Of a DNA stretch of 64,000 nucleotides, positions 1 to 17,888 are shown in pieces (position 1 is the stretch's first letter; the number at the start of each line of letters is the position of its first letter). Below the pieces are notes generated by a model. The model ran no database searches, was not told the DNA's origin, and worked only from the letters and a program-made list of their open reading frames with translations. This stretch comes from JADJXM01 sp937967285 (lineage in GTDB: Bacteria; Acidobacteriota; Blastocatellia; RBC074): assembly GCA_050249535.1 (NCBI GenBank), contig JBFWQI010000032.1, positions 1-64,000 of the forward strand, in the 5' to 3' direction. Position numbers and translations under genes: made by a program.

Positions 1-976
<976 letters not shown>

Positions 977-977
<1 letters not shown>

Positions 978-1489
978 TGGAAATAAAGATTCTAGTGAAG
1001 CGCGTGGGCTGTTATATTCTACCACTTATAGTTGTAGGGTATAGTGCTGTGTATAAGAGCGAGAACACTATTGTTATAAATACTCAACAACCTAAATCAG
1101 AATTTCGTTACATTATATATAGTAATGAAGTTGACGATACAGGACGTGCGAAAGATACCAGGCGCGTAATTAAAATCTTACTTGATGAGAAAGCGTTCTC
1201 GGAGCAAACCCTGAAAACACTTTTTTATCTTCTGTCTAAGAGATATTCTGATCCTGACTGGCTGGAGGTTGAAGTATATACTAATCTGAAGCAAATCCCC
1301 ACTCCCGAGGAAAACGACCTAGGGTGGATATCTGAGGTCGATAGTGATCCAGAATTTGATAAATTTCACCGGTCATTTTTAATGCGCTACGATGGTAATG
1401 AATTCTTTCGATATAATCCTACTCCACCAAGTAGAAAGTTAAAGACTGTGATTATCAAGGGGAGAGACCCTTACGGTCCGAATAAATAA
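977..1489 (+). CDS. Putative immunity protein for the RHS tip
   Basis: A 170-residue protein with no family that I recognise. Residues about 8-25 (GCYILPLIVVGYSAVY) form one hydrophobic segment, either an uncleaved anchor or a weak signal peptide. The rest is polar with mixed alpha/beta character. Its ATG shares one base with the TAA of the HExxH-bearing RHS tip (TAATG), so the pair is probably translationally coupled. It is equally AT-rich. The position directly behind a polymorphic-toxin tip is where immunity genes sit; the immunity role is inferred from this alone. The N-terminal hydrophobic segment suggests protection at or outside the membrane. Confidence 0.55.
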
Positions 1490-1540
1490 ATATAGTTGTG
1501 AGCAAAAAGTAGCAGTGAATTAAACGAAACAGTTAAAGCG

Positions 1541-1765
<225 letters not shown>

Positions 1766-1773
1766 CTTCAATG

Positions 1774-2229
1774 TCAAAGCAATCGAATGATGTTGAATCC
1801 TTTGATTTCGGCGGCATCGAGCAATCTGTTGTCCGCGCCGATAAAGTAACGCCCGCGCGGCTGGTTGGAGCACCAGACGAGAGCGGAAGCGAGTTGGATG
1901 GCATCAGCCGCACGCAGTCTATGGAGCCGCAGCATTTGTTCCGCCTGATTCCTCACGTCATCAGATGGCTGAACCTCGCTCCATCGCTCTCGAAGGTAAT
2001 CGAGTCTGGCGAAGGCCTGGGCTCGGTCCCTGCCTGACAAGTGGCCATCCCGTGAGAGCCTCTCAAGGAAACTGACGGCTTCAACAGGAGTTGCCCACCA
2101 GACCACTTGCCGGCAATAGAGTCGAGCCGCACGGCGCGCCGTGGAAGTTCTGGACTGCAGGCAGCAGAGCGGTACGATAGCGCTGGTATCCCAGAAGGCG
2201 ACAATGGACTGAGCGGGTTTAGATGGCAT
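1774..2229 (-). CDS. vapC: PIN-domain ribonuclease toxin (VapC-like)
   Basis: A 151-residue PIN-domain protein. The first acidic residue is in FWDTSAIVPL near the N-terminus, and ADAIQLASAL lies in the C-terminal third, both in their usual places. PIN toxins are Mg-dependent RNases neutralised by the partner antitoxin. I start it at MPSKPAQSI (ATG at 2227-2229) because this overlaps the end of the antitoxin gene by 11 bases, the normal arrangement. The longer frame upstream is the antitoxin read out of frame. It is the second gene of a two-gene operon. Confidence 0.85.
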   Translation of the reverse strand: MPSKPAQSIVAFWDTSAIVPLCCLQSRTSTARRAARLYCRQVVWWATPVEAVSFLERLSRDGHLSGRDRAQAFARLDYLRERWSEVQPSDDVRNQAEQMLRLHRLRAADAIQLASALVWCSNQPRGRYFIGADNRLLDAAEIKGFNIIRLL

Positions 2230-2506
2230 CGTCCCGTTCCTCTTCCATAGCCTGGCGGAGAATGCTGATTGGCACTTTCGGCGCCGGCAGGTCCCAGAAT
2301 TCCTCTCCGATAGAACCCTGACCGATCCGGAGTTTACCTTTTGCGACAAGCGCCGCCAGTTCCTCATCCTGATCCTCGACTCTGAATGGAATGATCCTGG
2401 CGATCGGCAGGTCGCGATCCTTAATCAGAATCTCCTCGCCGGCCTTGACGTCGTTGAGGTAGGAGCTGAGGCGGTTTTTGAGTTCTGCGATGTTGACTGC
2501 TTTCAT
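2219..2506 (-). CDS. Phd/YefM-type antitoxin
   Basis: A 95-residue protein beginning MKAVNIAELKNRLSSYLNDV, followed by a GEEILIKDRDLPIARI-type strand. This is the typical Phd/YefM fold, with a DNA-binding N-terminal half and a toxin-wrapping acidic tail. It lies immediately upstream of, and overlaps, the PIN toxin gene. A GAGGA ribosome site lies about 6 bases before the ATG. Antitoxins of this family repress their own promoter, and a large palindrome overlaps the promoter here (2551-2577). Confidence 0.88.
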   Translation of the reverse strand: MKAVNIAELKNRLSSYLNDVKAGEEILIKDRDLPIARIIPFRVEDQDEELAALVAKGKLRIGQGSIGEEFWDLPAPKVPISILRQAMEEERDDAI

Positions 2507-2550
2507 TTCGAGTCCTCAATGATTTCGATTAAATAGCTATCTTAACCAGA

Positions 2551-2577
2551 TTAATAAGGCTATTGTAGCCTAATTAA
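2551..2577. promoter_or_regulatory. Probable antitoxin operator palindrome
   Basis: Twelve-base arms TTAATAAGGCTA and TAGCCTAATTAA flank a 3-base centre (TTG), with a single mismatched pair. It lies 45 bases upstream of the antitoxin ATG and covers the -10 and most of the spacer of the predicted promoter. This is where an autorepressing Phd/YefM complex would bind; binding is inferred. Confidence 0.7.
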
Positions 2578-2589
2578 ATATTCAGTCAA
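2562..2589 (-). promoter_or_regulatory. Sigma70-like promoter of the toxin-antitoxin operon
   Basis: Read on the minus strand: TTGACT (2589-2584), a 16-base spacer, then TACAAT (2567-2562). Transcription would begin near 2555 and leave a leader of about 50 bases before the antitoxin ATG at 2506. The match to the consensus and its overlap with the palindrome support it. Confidence 0.6.
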
Positions 2590-2767
2590 TTATGACGTTA
2601 TCTGCAGAGCCCGGGGTCGTTATGTGCTCAAGTCCGTAATGCTGAAATCGATCAGGGAGCTTTGACCACCAGGCATTGATAATATCGAGTCGATCATATA
2701 AGAAATGTTGATCAGAGAGGGGCGGGAGACAGGCCCCGGGAATCGCAGATCAATAATTGGAGAGATC

Positions 2768-4957
<2,190 letters not shown>

Positions 4958-4964
4958 TATTTTC

Positions 4965-5145
4965 ATCCACGAAGTCACACGAAGAGGCACAAAGAAGAAT
5001 CAACCACGAAGCGCATGAAGAATCATGAAAAGAAATCATCCACAAAGGTCACAAAGAGTCACAAAGGGAATAGTTTTTCCTTCTTTGTGAAACTTTGTGT
5101 CCTTTGTGGATGATTTTTCGTGTCTCTTCGTGTGACTTCGTGGAT
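4965..5145. repeat. Nested long inverted repeat (CACGAAG / CACAAAG words) inside the rhamnose operon
   Basis: Outer arms 4965-4990 and 5120-5145 pair over 26 bases with one mismatch (ATCCACGAAGTCACACGAAG...). Inner arms 5035-5066 and 5083-5114 pair over 32 bases with three mismatches (ATCATCCACAAAGG...). The element fills the gap between the aldolase fusion and the isomerase and ends 16 bases before the isomerase ATG. In mRNA it would form a very long hairpin. It belongs to the same architectural class as the elements at 18.9, 25.1, 32.1, 42.8, 48.1, 50.7 and 57.8 kb. Confidence 0.9.
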
Positions 5146-5161
5146 AAGAAAAGGATTCAAT

Positions 5162-6460
<1,299 letters not shown>

Positions 6461-6463
6461 GCG

Positions 6464-7943
<1,480 letters not shown>

Positions 7944-7957
<14 letters not shown>

Positions 7958-8777
7958 GCGCGCCCGAGGGCTGGCTCTGCATGAATTCCGTCACGGTCCT
8001 GGCCGGGATCAGCAGTGTCAGGCTCGACGGTTCGTGAAGTGCGCGGACGATGCCCAGGAACTTGCCGTCGTTGTCGAAGACCCAGCAGCCGCTCCAGCCG
8101 CGCGCGATCTTGAGTTTCGCGCCGATGACGTCGGCCGCGGCCATGTTCTGCGGCAGGCGATAGGTCGGATTGATGTCGGTCGGCTCGTATGAACCGTCCT
8201 TGAAGACCGCCAGTTTGTACGGGCCGATGATCTCGCCCTTGACCAGTTCCTTCTTCTCGGCCTCGTCCTTGTTGACGCTGTACAACGCCACACCCTTGTC
8301 CGGATCGGCATTCGCCGGAGGCAGCACGCTCCTCGATCTCTTCGAGGTGACGCGCAGCTCGGCCAGATCGTTCTCTGTGTCGCGCTTGATTACTTCCGCT
8401 TTTCGCCAGAGCACTCTGATGCCGACAACGGTCAGCGGATCTTCATCGTCCACTCCCGCCAGCCTGCGAAGGTCCTTCGGCAGCGTCCCGTTGATGACGT
8501 GATTATTGGTGATGACGCGATTGGGACCGACATAGTAGCCGTTGCCGACCTTGGTGATCTTCTTCGTGAAGAGCCACTTGACCCAGTTATCCTTGCGGTT
8601 CAGGTACTTCGATTCGACCAGGGTGACCTCGATCTTGACAAGCTGGTAGGCGGCCTGTTTGACCTCCGGGGTTCTGCCATTGATCTTCTTGCCGGAAGGG
8701 TCCTTGGCGTTCGAGACTGTACTCAGTCCGCAAAAGACCATAAATAAACAGATCAGCCGCGCGGTGTTTCGTTTCAT
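7944..8777 (-). CDS. Secreted trypsin-like serine protease
   Basis: A 277-residue protein with a signal peptide (MKRNTARLICLFMVFCGLST..., cleavage probably after SNA near residue 24). A chymotrypsin-fold triad is readable: H93 in ITNNHVI, D137 in TENDLAEL, and S229 in RGWSGCWVFD. The usual GNSGG is replaced by GWSGC, so activity is likely but not certain. There is no PDZ domain, unlike DegP/HtrA. An AAAGGA site precedes the ATG. It probably acts in the periplasm or outside the cell. It stands alone and converges on rhaB. Confidence 0.75.
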
Positions 8778-9037
8778 CTTGAAATCCTTTCAAATTCGAG
8801 GTTTTGCCTGATGTCGTTTAATGCCTGTCGATCCTGATGAATACATTATTGCCCGACCTGTAAAAACCGATATGAATGCGAAATCCGGACACCGACGACC
8901 TGTTTTCAAAATTTTTGCGGCTGAAGAGTTTTGCATCCACTAGACCGGATGCACGCTGATGACAGCATTTGCGGGAGGATAGACCGTATTCAGATTAATG
9001 GCAACATAAATCTTCAAAAAATTTGTAACAGCATTGA

Positions 9038-9135
9038 GTTTCCAGTTGCCAGTGGGAGTCCCGAAATCCGTGCCTGCCTGTAAGTTCAATTTCCGGCATA
9101 ACCCGTCCCTTCAAATAAGACTGGCAACCGGAAAC
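9038..9135. repeat. Inverted repeat of TTGCCAGT type (copy E1) in a 387-base gene-free gap
   Basis: Arms 9038-9053 (GTTTCCAGTTGCCAGT) and 9120-9135 pair over 16 bases with one mismatch. It shares TTCAAATAAGACTGG and the TTGCCAGT word with the element at 18400-18484. Apart from this element, the gap 8778-9164 shows nothing I can name except the leader of the protease gene. Confidence 0.75.
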
Positions 9136-9164
9136 TTAAACCCCGGACGCGCCGGATCGGAATA

Positions 9165-9461
9165 TCAATCGAGGTCGAGAGGATTTTTGAAGCCCTTATC
9201 TTTGTCCTTATCGGCATTTTTGAAGGCCTCGCGGAACTTCTCTTCGAGGATTCTCTCGCGATCCTTTTCCGATCCCATGGCCTGGGCGAAGATCTGATCG
9301 CGCAGTTGTTTCTGCCGGTCGAGTTCCTTTTTCATCTCGTCGAAGGAGGCAGTCGGTTTGGCTTTCTCCTGGGATGAGATTATGGCCCCGGTCTCGGCGT
9401 CGACCTGGATTGTCGCCTCGCAACAGGGGCAGATGATCGTTAATTGCCTTGTTTCATTCAT
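9165..9461 (-). CDS. Small CPCC protein with charged C-terminal half
   Basis: A 98-residue protein of no family that I can name. The N-terminus has TIICPCCEATIQVDAETGAI, a CxCC/CxxC-like knuckle on a beta hairpin that could bind metal. Residues about 35-95 are highly charged and probably helical (KKELDRQKQL, SEKDRERILEEKFREAF). The second ATG (9459-9461) is chosen because GGAGG lies 6 bases upstream of it, whereas it touches the first ATG (9465-9467). It overlaps or abuts the stop of the MoaD-like gene and is the last gene of a three-gene set. Confidence 0.7.
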   Translation of the reverse strand: MNETRQLTIICPCCEATIQVDAETGAIISSQEKAKPTASFDEMKKELDRQKQLRDQIFAQAMGSEKDRERILEEKFREAFKNADKDKDKGFKNPLDLD

Positions 9462-9463
9462 TA

Positions 9464-9724
9464 TCATCCTCCGCTCAAAGCCTGCAGAATGTGGATCTCG
9501 TCATCATCGGACAACCGGGTGTCGAGTCGCCATACCTGTTCGCCGTTGACGAAGATCTTCATATGCGGGCGGATGGAATCCTGTTCGTCGATCATTCTGA
9601 AGCGGATGCCGGGATAGCGGCGATTGAGGTCCTCGAGCATTTCAGCGACCGTCATGCCGGCTGCATCGACATCTTTCTTCTGGCCGGTGTAGGAGAGCAG
9701 CGGCCCCGGAATTGATACCTTCAT
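9464..9724 (-). CDS. MoaD/ThiS-family sulfur-carrier-like protein
   Basis: An 86-residue beta-grasp protein. It starts MKVSIPGPLLSYTGQKK, contains VAEMLEDLNRRYPGIRFRM and VNGEQVWRLDTRLSDDDEIH, and ends ALSGG. The terminal Gly-Gly is the site that MoaD/ThiS carriers have adenylated and thiocarboxylated. No E1-like MoeB, MoaE or ThiG is nearby, so its partner is unknown. It lies between a BNR propeller gene and the CPCC gene. Its leader and weak ribosome site lie inside a dispersed repeat (9723-9828). Confidence 0.85.
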   Translation of the reverse strand: MKVSIPGPLLSYTGQKKDVDAAGMTVAEMLEDLNRRYPGIRFRMIDEQDSIRPHMKIFVNGEQVWRLDTRLSDDDEIHILQALSGG

Positions 9725-9828
9725 AGCAGATAACCTGCATTCTGTATGCTTAAGATTTATCTTGTAAATCCTGTCAAATCCTGTAAATCCTGTCGAAAAT
9801 AAACATCCTCTACAGGCTGAGTAGTTAC
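9723..9828. repeat. TCCTGT-type dispersed element, partial copy (B1)
   Basis: Contains tandem-like words TGTAAATCCTGTCAAATCCT (9763-9782) and onward, and ends AGGCTGAGTAGTTAC (9814-9828). That is the same outer end as at 18470-18484, 19138-19152, 42983-42996 and 58247-58261. The left part (9723-9752), read on the minus strand, resembles the interior of copy B2 (AAGCATACARAATG...). The facing arm is missing. The element forms the leader of the MoaD-like gene. Confidence 0.7.
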
Positions 9829-9868
9829 AATGAGAGGCCGTTTTCGACGACCTCTCCGTGAAAATATA

Positions 9869-11032
<1,164 letters not shown>

Positions 11033-11108
11033 TGAGACAGCTCCTTGAGAGATTTGTTTGGCGGCGGTTGAAATCCGCACTGATGACGGATCAGCTTTAT
11101 CAGCCGGT

Positions 11109-12158
11109 TCAACTCAGCCACTTATCAAGCTGATCGGCCACAAACTGATCGTCGTTCAAATCAGGATACGCTCGACAGACCCTCTCGAGTTCGGCCATTT
11201 GGCCCGGGGAGAGGTCTTCTTTCGGATCGAGGCACCAGCGTCCGGCCATCAGGCCCTGCCGGCGAAGAATCTCATGGAGTCCGGCGATGCAGCCGGCGAA
11301 GTTGTTGGCGGCATCGAAGAAGGCGGCATTCGAGTCTGTGACTCCGGCCGACAGGGCGAGCAGACGATAGGCATCGCGGCCGCCGTTTCGCCTGCATTCT
11401 TTGATCTGGTCGAGCAGCTCGACGGCGCGTCTGGTCCAGACCGCCCAGTGGCCGAGCAGCCCGCCGGCGAAGCCGATTGAAACAGGTCCCGCGTGAGTCC
11501 CGATGCGGAACTCGGTCAGCAGATCGGCGACGATGCTGTCGTCGTTGCCGGTGTAGAGGGCGATCTCCGAGCTGCGTCCGCTTTCGGCCACCGCGCGGAC
11601 GACATCGAGCGTCTGATACCGGTTGAAAGGGGCGACCTTGATCGCCACGACGTTCTCGATCTCGGCGAATTCGCGCCAGAAAGAATAGTCGAGCAGTCGT
11701 CCGCCGACCGCGGGCTGAAGATAGAATCCGAAGAGCGGGATGATCTCCGCCACGCGCCGGCAGTGATCGAGTATCTCGCCGTTCGATGCCTCGCGGAGGG
11801 TAGCCAGACTGAGCAGCCCGGCATCGTATCCGAGATCGCGCGCCAGCGAAGCCTCGGCGACAGCCTGATCGGTCGGTCCGCAGACTCCCGCGATACTTGC
11901 CAGGCGCCGGCCGCTCGTCGCCTCGAATGAGCGAACCGTCTCGATCGCCAGTTCCAGCACCGGCTGGAAGAGTCCGATCTTCGGATCGCGGATCGCGAAC
12001 TGCGTGGTGTGGACTCCGACCGCCAGACCGCCCGCGCCGGCGTCGCAGTAGTAGCGGGTCAGCGCGCGCTGCCGCCGTTCATCCAGTTTGCGATCTTCAG
12101 TCAGCGCCAGCGGGTGGGCGGGGATGACATGTCCATCGAGCAGAATCTCTCGAATCAT
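11109..12158 (-). CDS. DapA/NanA-family aldolase (dihydrodipicolinate synthase-like)
   Basis: A 349-residue TIM-barrel protein of the class I, Schiff-base pyruvate-aldolase superfamily. The lysine is K174 in NVVAIKVAP, and the conserved tyrosine is Y146 in FGFYLQPA. The N-terminal substrate loop normally reads GGTTG or similar; here it reads VGVHTTQF, so the substrate is probably neither aspartate semialdehyde nor sialic acid. It is about 50 residues longer than DapA. It lies 3 bases after the epimerase-like gene, consistent with one sugar-acid or aminosugar pathway; that role is inferred. Confidence 0.8.
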   Translation of the reverse strand: MIREILLDGHVIPAHPLALTEDRKLDERRQRALTRYYCDAGAGGLAVGVHTTQFAIRDPKIGLFQPVLELAIETVRSFEATSGRRLASIAGVCGPTDQAVAEASLARDLGYDAGLLSLATLREASNGEILDHCRRVAEIIPLFGFYLQPAVGGRLLDYSFWREFAEIENVVAIKVAPFNRYQTLDVVRAVAESGRSSEIALYTGNDDSIVADLLTEFRIGTHAGPVSIGFAGGLLGHWAVWTRRAVELLDQIKECRRNGGRDAYRLLALSAGVTDSNAAFFDAANNFAGCIAGLHEILRRQGLMAGRWCLDPKEDLSPGQMAELERVCRAYPDLNDDQFVADQLDKWLS

Positions 12159-12161
12159 GGT

Positions 12162-14469
<2,308 letters not shown>

Positions 14470-14668
14470 CGCAACCCGGGCCTGCGCCGCGCGTGAAATT
14501 CGATGTTCGATGATGTTCTCCGGTTCGATCAGGATTCGATTCAGATGATGCGGCGCATTATAGATTCACAGCGCTCGACGAGTAAACTTCAAATGGTCAG
14601 CCCGCTATGTTGCAAAGCCGCAGCGTATCAAGCAGGATTGGATGATCTCAAGATAATTTGGAGGCTAA

Positions 14669-15688
14669 ATGAGCGGAACCAACAGGCAGATCATCATGGT
14701 CTCGCATCCGGTCGGATTTCCGAAGGAGTCCGATTTCAAACTGATCGAGACGCCGATTCCGGAGCCGGGCGAAGGGCAGTTTCTGGTCAGACACGAGTTC
14801 ATGTCGCTCGATCCGTACATGCGCGGAAGGATGAATCCGCCGTCGAAGCTGGCATACGCCGCCGGCGTCAGGCCGGGCGAGGTAATGCAGGGAGGCTCGG
14901 TCGGGCGCGTCATCGCATCAAAAAATCCGGATTTCAGCGAGGGCGATTACGTGGCCACATACGGCGGCTGGCAGGAGTACTGTCTGGCGGACGGGAAGGG
15001 ATACCACGAATACAGGATCGATCCAGGGATAGCGCCGATCGAAGCGTACCTCGGGATCCTCGGGATGCCGGGGATGACGGCATATTTCGGATTGCTCGAA
15101 CTCTGCCGGCCGAAGGAGGGCGAGACGGTCTTCGTCAGCGGAGCGGCCGGCGCCGTCGGATCCTATGTCGGGCAGATCGCGAAGCTCAAGGGCTGCCGCG
15201 TGGTCGGGAGCGCCGGCGCCGATGACAAGGTCGAGCTGATGACTCGGGAGTTCGGTTACGACGCCGGTTTCAACTACAAGACCGTGACCGATTACAACGC
15301 CGAGCTGCAGCGACTGTGTCCGAACGGTATCGACTGCTACTTCGACAATGTCGGAGGCGCGATCACGGATGCGGTCTTCTTCAACATGAATCTCTTCGCG
15401 CGGATCGCGATCTGCGGTCAGATCTCGCAGTACAACCTCGAGAAGCCGGAGATGGGGCCGCGGATCCTGTCGCTGGTGCTGGTCAGACAGGCGCGCGTCG
15501 AGGGTTTCATCGTGACGAGATTCCTGCCCCGTTATCCCGAGGCCTTCGCGGAGATGGCGAAATGGCTCGGGGAAGGGAAGCTGGTCTACAGGACGACGGT
15601 CGCCGAAGGGTTCGAGAATGCTCCGAGGGCGTTTCTGGGCATGCTGCGCGGAGAGAATATCGGCAAGCAGCTGGTCAGATTCGCGTGA
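14669..15688 (+). CDS. Zinc-free medium-chain reductase (PTGR/CurA-like NADPH alkenal reductase)
   Basis: A 339-residue MDR. The N-terminal domain has MSLDPYMRGRMN, diagnostic of the leukotriene B4 dehydrogenase / CurA branch. The nucleotide fold has VFVSGAAGAVGSYVGQIAKL, and GIDCYFDNVGGAITDAVFFN follows. No zinc ligands are present. Members reduce alpha,beta-unsaturated aldehydes and ketones with NADPH. TTGGAGG lies 5 bases before the ATG. It is divergent from the MFS gene. Confidence 0.88.
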   Translation: MSGTNRQIIMVSHPVGFPKESDFKLIETPIPEPGEGQFLVRHEFMSLDPYMRGRMNPPSKLAYAAGVRPGEVMQGGSVGRVIASKNPDFSEGDYVATYGGWQEYCLADGKGYHEYRIDPGIAPIEAYLGILGMPGMTAYFGLLELCRPKEGETVFVSGAAGAVGSYVGQIAKLKGCRVVGSAGADDKVELMTREFGYDAGFNYKTVTDYNAELQRLCPNGIDCYFDNVGGAITDAVFFNMNLFARIAICGQISQYNLEKPEMGPRILSLVLVRQARVEGFIVTRFLPRYPEAFAEMAKWLGEGKLVYRTTVAEGFENAPRAFLGMLRGENIGKQLVRFA

Positions 15689-15770
15689 TCAGAATCCGAA
15701 CGCCTCAGGCAGCTTGTCTGCCCGGCCGGCTGTGTATAAGATGCCGGAAAATTCCAAAGGAGGAATTCGA

Positions 15771-16631
15771 ATGAAAAGGGTCATCGTACTGATGGGGCTG
15801 TTTCTGGTCGGCGGGATCTCGATGCTGGCGGCTCAGCGCCCGCAGGTCTCGCTCGAGATTCAGAAGGTCAAGGACAACCTCTACGTCATCACCGGCGGAG
15901 GCGGCAACACGGGAGTCTATGTCGCCGAAAAAGGGGTGGTCATCGTCGACACCAAGAATCCGGGAATGGGGCCCGGGATCCTCGAGAAGGTCAGGTCGGT
16001 CACCGACAAGCCTGTGATGATGGTCATCAACACCCACACGCACGGCGACCACACGGGCAGCAACAGCGCTTTCACCGGCAGTGTCGAGTTCATCGCGCAC
16101 GAGAACTGCAAGGCGAGCATGGAGAAGATGCCGGCCTTCCAGTCCGATGAAGGCAGGAAGTTCCTGCCCGGCAAGACCTACAAGACGAAGATGAGCGTGC
16201 TCGGCGGCAGGGAGAAGATCGACCTCTATCATTTCGGAGCCGGGCACACCAGCGGTGACACGCTGGTCGTCTTCACAGGGCTCGGAACCGTGCACACCGG
16301 CGACCTGTTTCCCGGCAAGATGGCTCCGTTCATCGATACCACCAACGGCGGAGATCCGCTGGCCTATCCCGTCACGGTGAAGAAGGCCGCGGCGGGCATC
16401 AAGGGAGTCGAGACGGTCATCCCCGGACACAGCGCCGTCACTGACTGGAATACCTTCCGTGAATTCGGCGACTTCGTCTCGGAGATGGTGGCGGTCGTCG
16501 CGAAGGCCAAAAAAGAGGGGCAGAACGTCGATCAGGCGATCGAGAGCTTCAAGCTGCCTGAGAAGTACAAGGACTACAACCTCGGACGGGTCAAGGACGA
16601 CATCACCAAGATCCACACCGCTCTGAAATAG
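15771..16631 (+). CDS. Secreted metallo-beta-lactamase-fold hydrolase
   Basis: A 286-residue protein with a signal peptide (MKRVIVLMGLFLVGGISMLAA, cut near residue 21). The zinc motif is H89-T-H91-G-D93-H94, with GAGHTSGDTLV and a late VIPGHSAV histidine completing the site. The family includes glyoxalase II-like and quinoprotein-relay-type hydrolases; the substrate is unknown. The start is fixed by AAAGGAGG 7 bases upstream; the longer frame merely overlaps the previous gene. Confidence 0.85.
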   Translation: MKRVIVLMGLFLVGGISMLAAQRPQVSLEIQKVKDNLYVITGGGGNTGVYVAEKGVVIVDTKNPGMGPGILEKVRSVTDKPVMMVINTHTHGDHTGSNSAFTGSVEFIAHENCKASMEKMPAFQSDEGRKFLPGKTYKTKMSVLGGREKIDLYHFGAGHTSGDTLVVFTGLGTVHTGDLFPGKMAPFIDTTNGGDPLAYPVTVKKAAAGIKGVETVIPGHSAVTDWNTFREFGDFVSEMVAVVAKAKKEGQNVDQAIESFKLPEKYKDYNLGRVKDDITKIHTALK

Positions 16632-16648
16632 TCATCCCGAGAGTCCGC

Positions 16649-17758
16649 TTGATCACCGGAGAACACAGGAACGAGGCCGCGCGCGAGAGAAGACCTCTCC
16701 GCGCGGCCTTGTGTCTGCTGGCCGTTCTTCTTGCGGCGATCGAAGGCTCGGCTCATTCCTCGCCGTTCAGCTATCTCGATTTCAGAATCGATGGAGGACG
16801 CGCCGTCGGCCTGCTGACGGTTCACGTGCTGGATATCGCATACGAGCTGCGCGTCGAACCGGCTGAAAAACTGCTCGAACGTTCGGCGCTCGAATCGAGG
16901 CGCGCCGAAATTGAGAAATTATTGAAGGGAAGGCTGCGCATCGAGGCCGACGGAGCGCCGGTCGATTACAGTCTCGAACGGATCGACCCGCTGCCGGACC
17001 GTCAGGCGCTGGCGCTTCACCTGGCCTTCGCGCCGGTCGGCAATCCGGGCGTTTTCGGATTCCGGAGCTACCTCTTCCCCTACGATCCGCTTCATCAGAC
17101 ATTTCTGAATGTCTACGAGAACGGCGCGCTGAGTCATCAGGAGATCTTCGATCGCGATCATCAGGCATTCGAATACTTCACCGGAAGCCGGCAGGGCTCG
17201 CTGGCCGTGATCAGGAAGTTCGTGCCGGGCGGGATATATCACATCTTCACCGGGCCGGATCATGTCCTGTTTCTGATCGGGCTGATGCTGCTCGGCGGCA
17301 GCATGCTCAGGTTGCTGACGATCGTGACGGCATTCACTGTGGCGCACAGCGTGACGCTTTCGCTGGCTGCGCTCGATACCCTCAATCCGCCTTCGAGCCT
17401 GATCGAGCCGGTCATCGCGCTGAGCATCATCTATGTCGGAATCGACAACCTGATGGTCGAAAAGGGCGGTCGCGATGTGCGGGCCTGGGTGGCGTTCTTT
17501 TTCGGATTCATACACGGTTTCGGATTCGCCGGAGTGCTCAAAGAGTTCGGACTGCCGCCGCAGGCGCTCGGCTGGTCGCTCTTTTCATTCAATCTGGGGG
17601 TGGAGATCGGGCAGGCGGTGATCGTGGTCGTCGTCGCGGCGGTCCTCAACGGCATCCGCCGCAGATGGCCATCGGCGGGAAGACCGATCCTGATCGCCGG
17701 TTCGATCTGCGTCATCGCGGCGGGACTCTACTGGTTCATCCAGCGGGTCTTCTTCTGA
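16649..17758 (+). CDS. HupE/UreJ-like membrane protein
   Basis: A 369-residue protein: a signal-like N-terminus (about 20-35), an extracytoplasmic domain to about residue 190, then six or more membrane helices. HIFTGPDHVLFLIGLMLLGG, VTAFTVAHSVTLSLAAL and FGFIHGFGFAGVL are the His/Asp-rich segments of the HupE/UreJ family, linked elsewhere to nickel or cobalt uptake. No nickel enzyme is nearby, so the metal role is unproved. The first available start is TTG at 16649, 17 bases after the hydrolase stop. The gene is probably cotranscribed with it. Confidence 0.8.
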   Translation: MITGEHRNEAARERRPLRAALCLLAVLLAAIEGSAHSSPFSYLDFRIDGGRAVGLLTVHVLDIAYELRVEPAEKLLERSALESRRAEIEKLLKGRLRIEADGAPVDYSLERIDPLPDRQALALHLAFAPVGNPGVFGFRSYLFPYDPLHQTFLNVYENGALSHQEIFDRDHQAFEYFTGSRQGSLAVIRKFVPGGIYHIFTGPDHVLFLIGLMLLGGSMLRLLTIVTAFTVAHSVTLSLAALDTLNPPSSLIEPVIALSIIYVGIDNLMVEKGGRDVRAWVAFFFGFIHGFGFAGVLKEFGLPPQALGWSLFSFNLGVEIGQAVIVVVVAAVLNGIRRRWPSAGRPILIAGSICVIAAGLYWFIQRVFF

Positions 17759-17888
17759 AATTCCCTCTGACCATTTCCGCTGATCGCCGGTTCGGGATTA
17801 CAATAACCGGGATTCCACAGATGTTCGATCATGCCGGAACGGGATCGGATCGCCCGAGCGGCGCCTCCGTTCCGGAAAATACTGCAAT

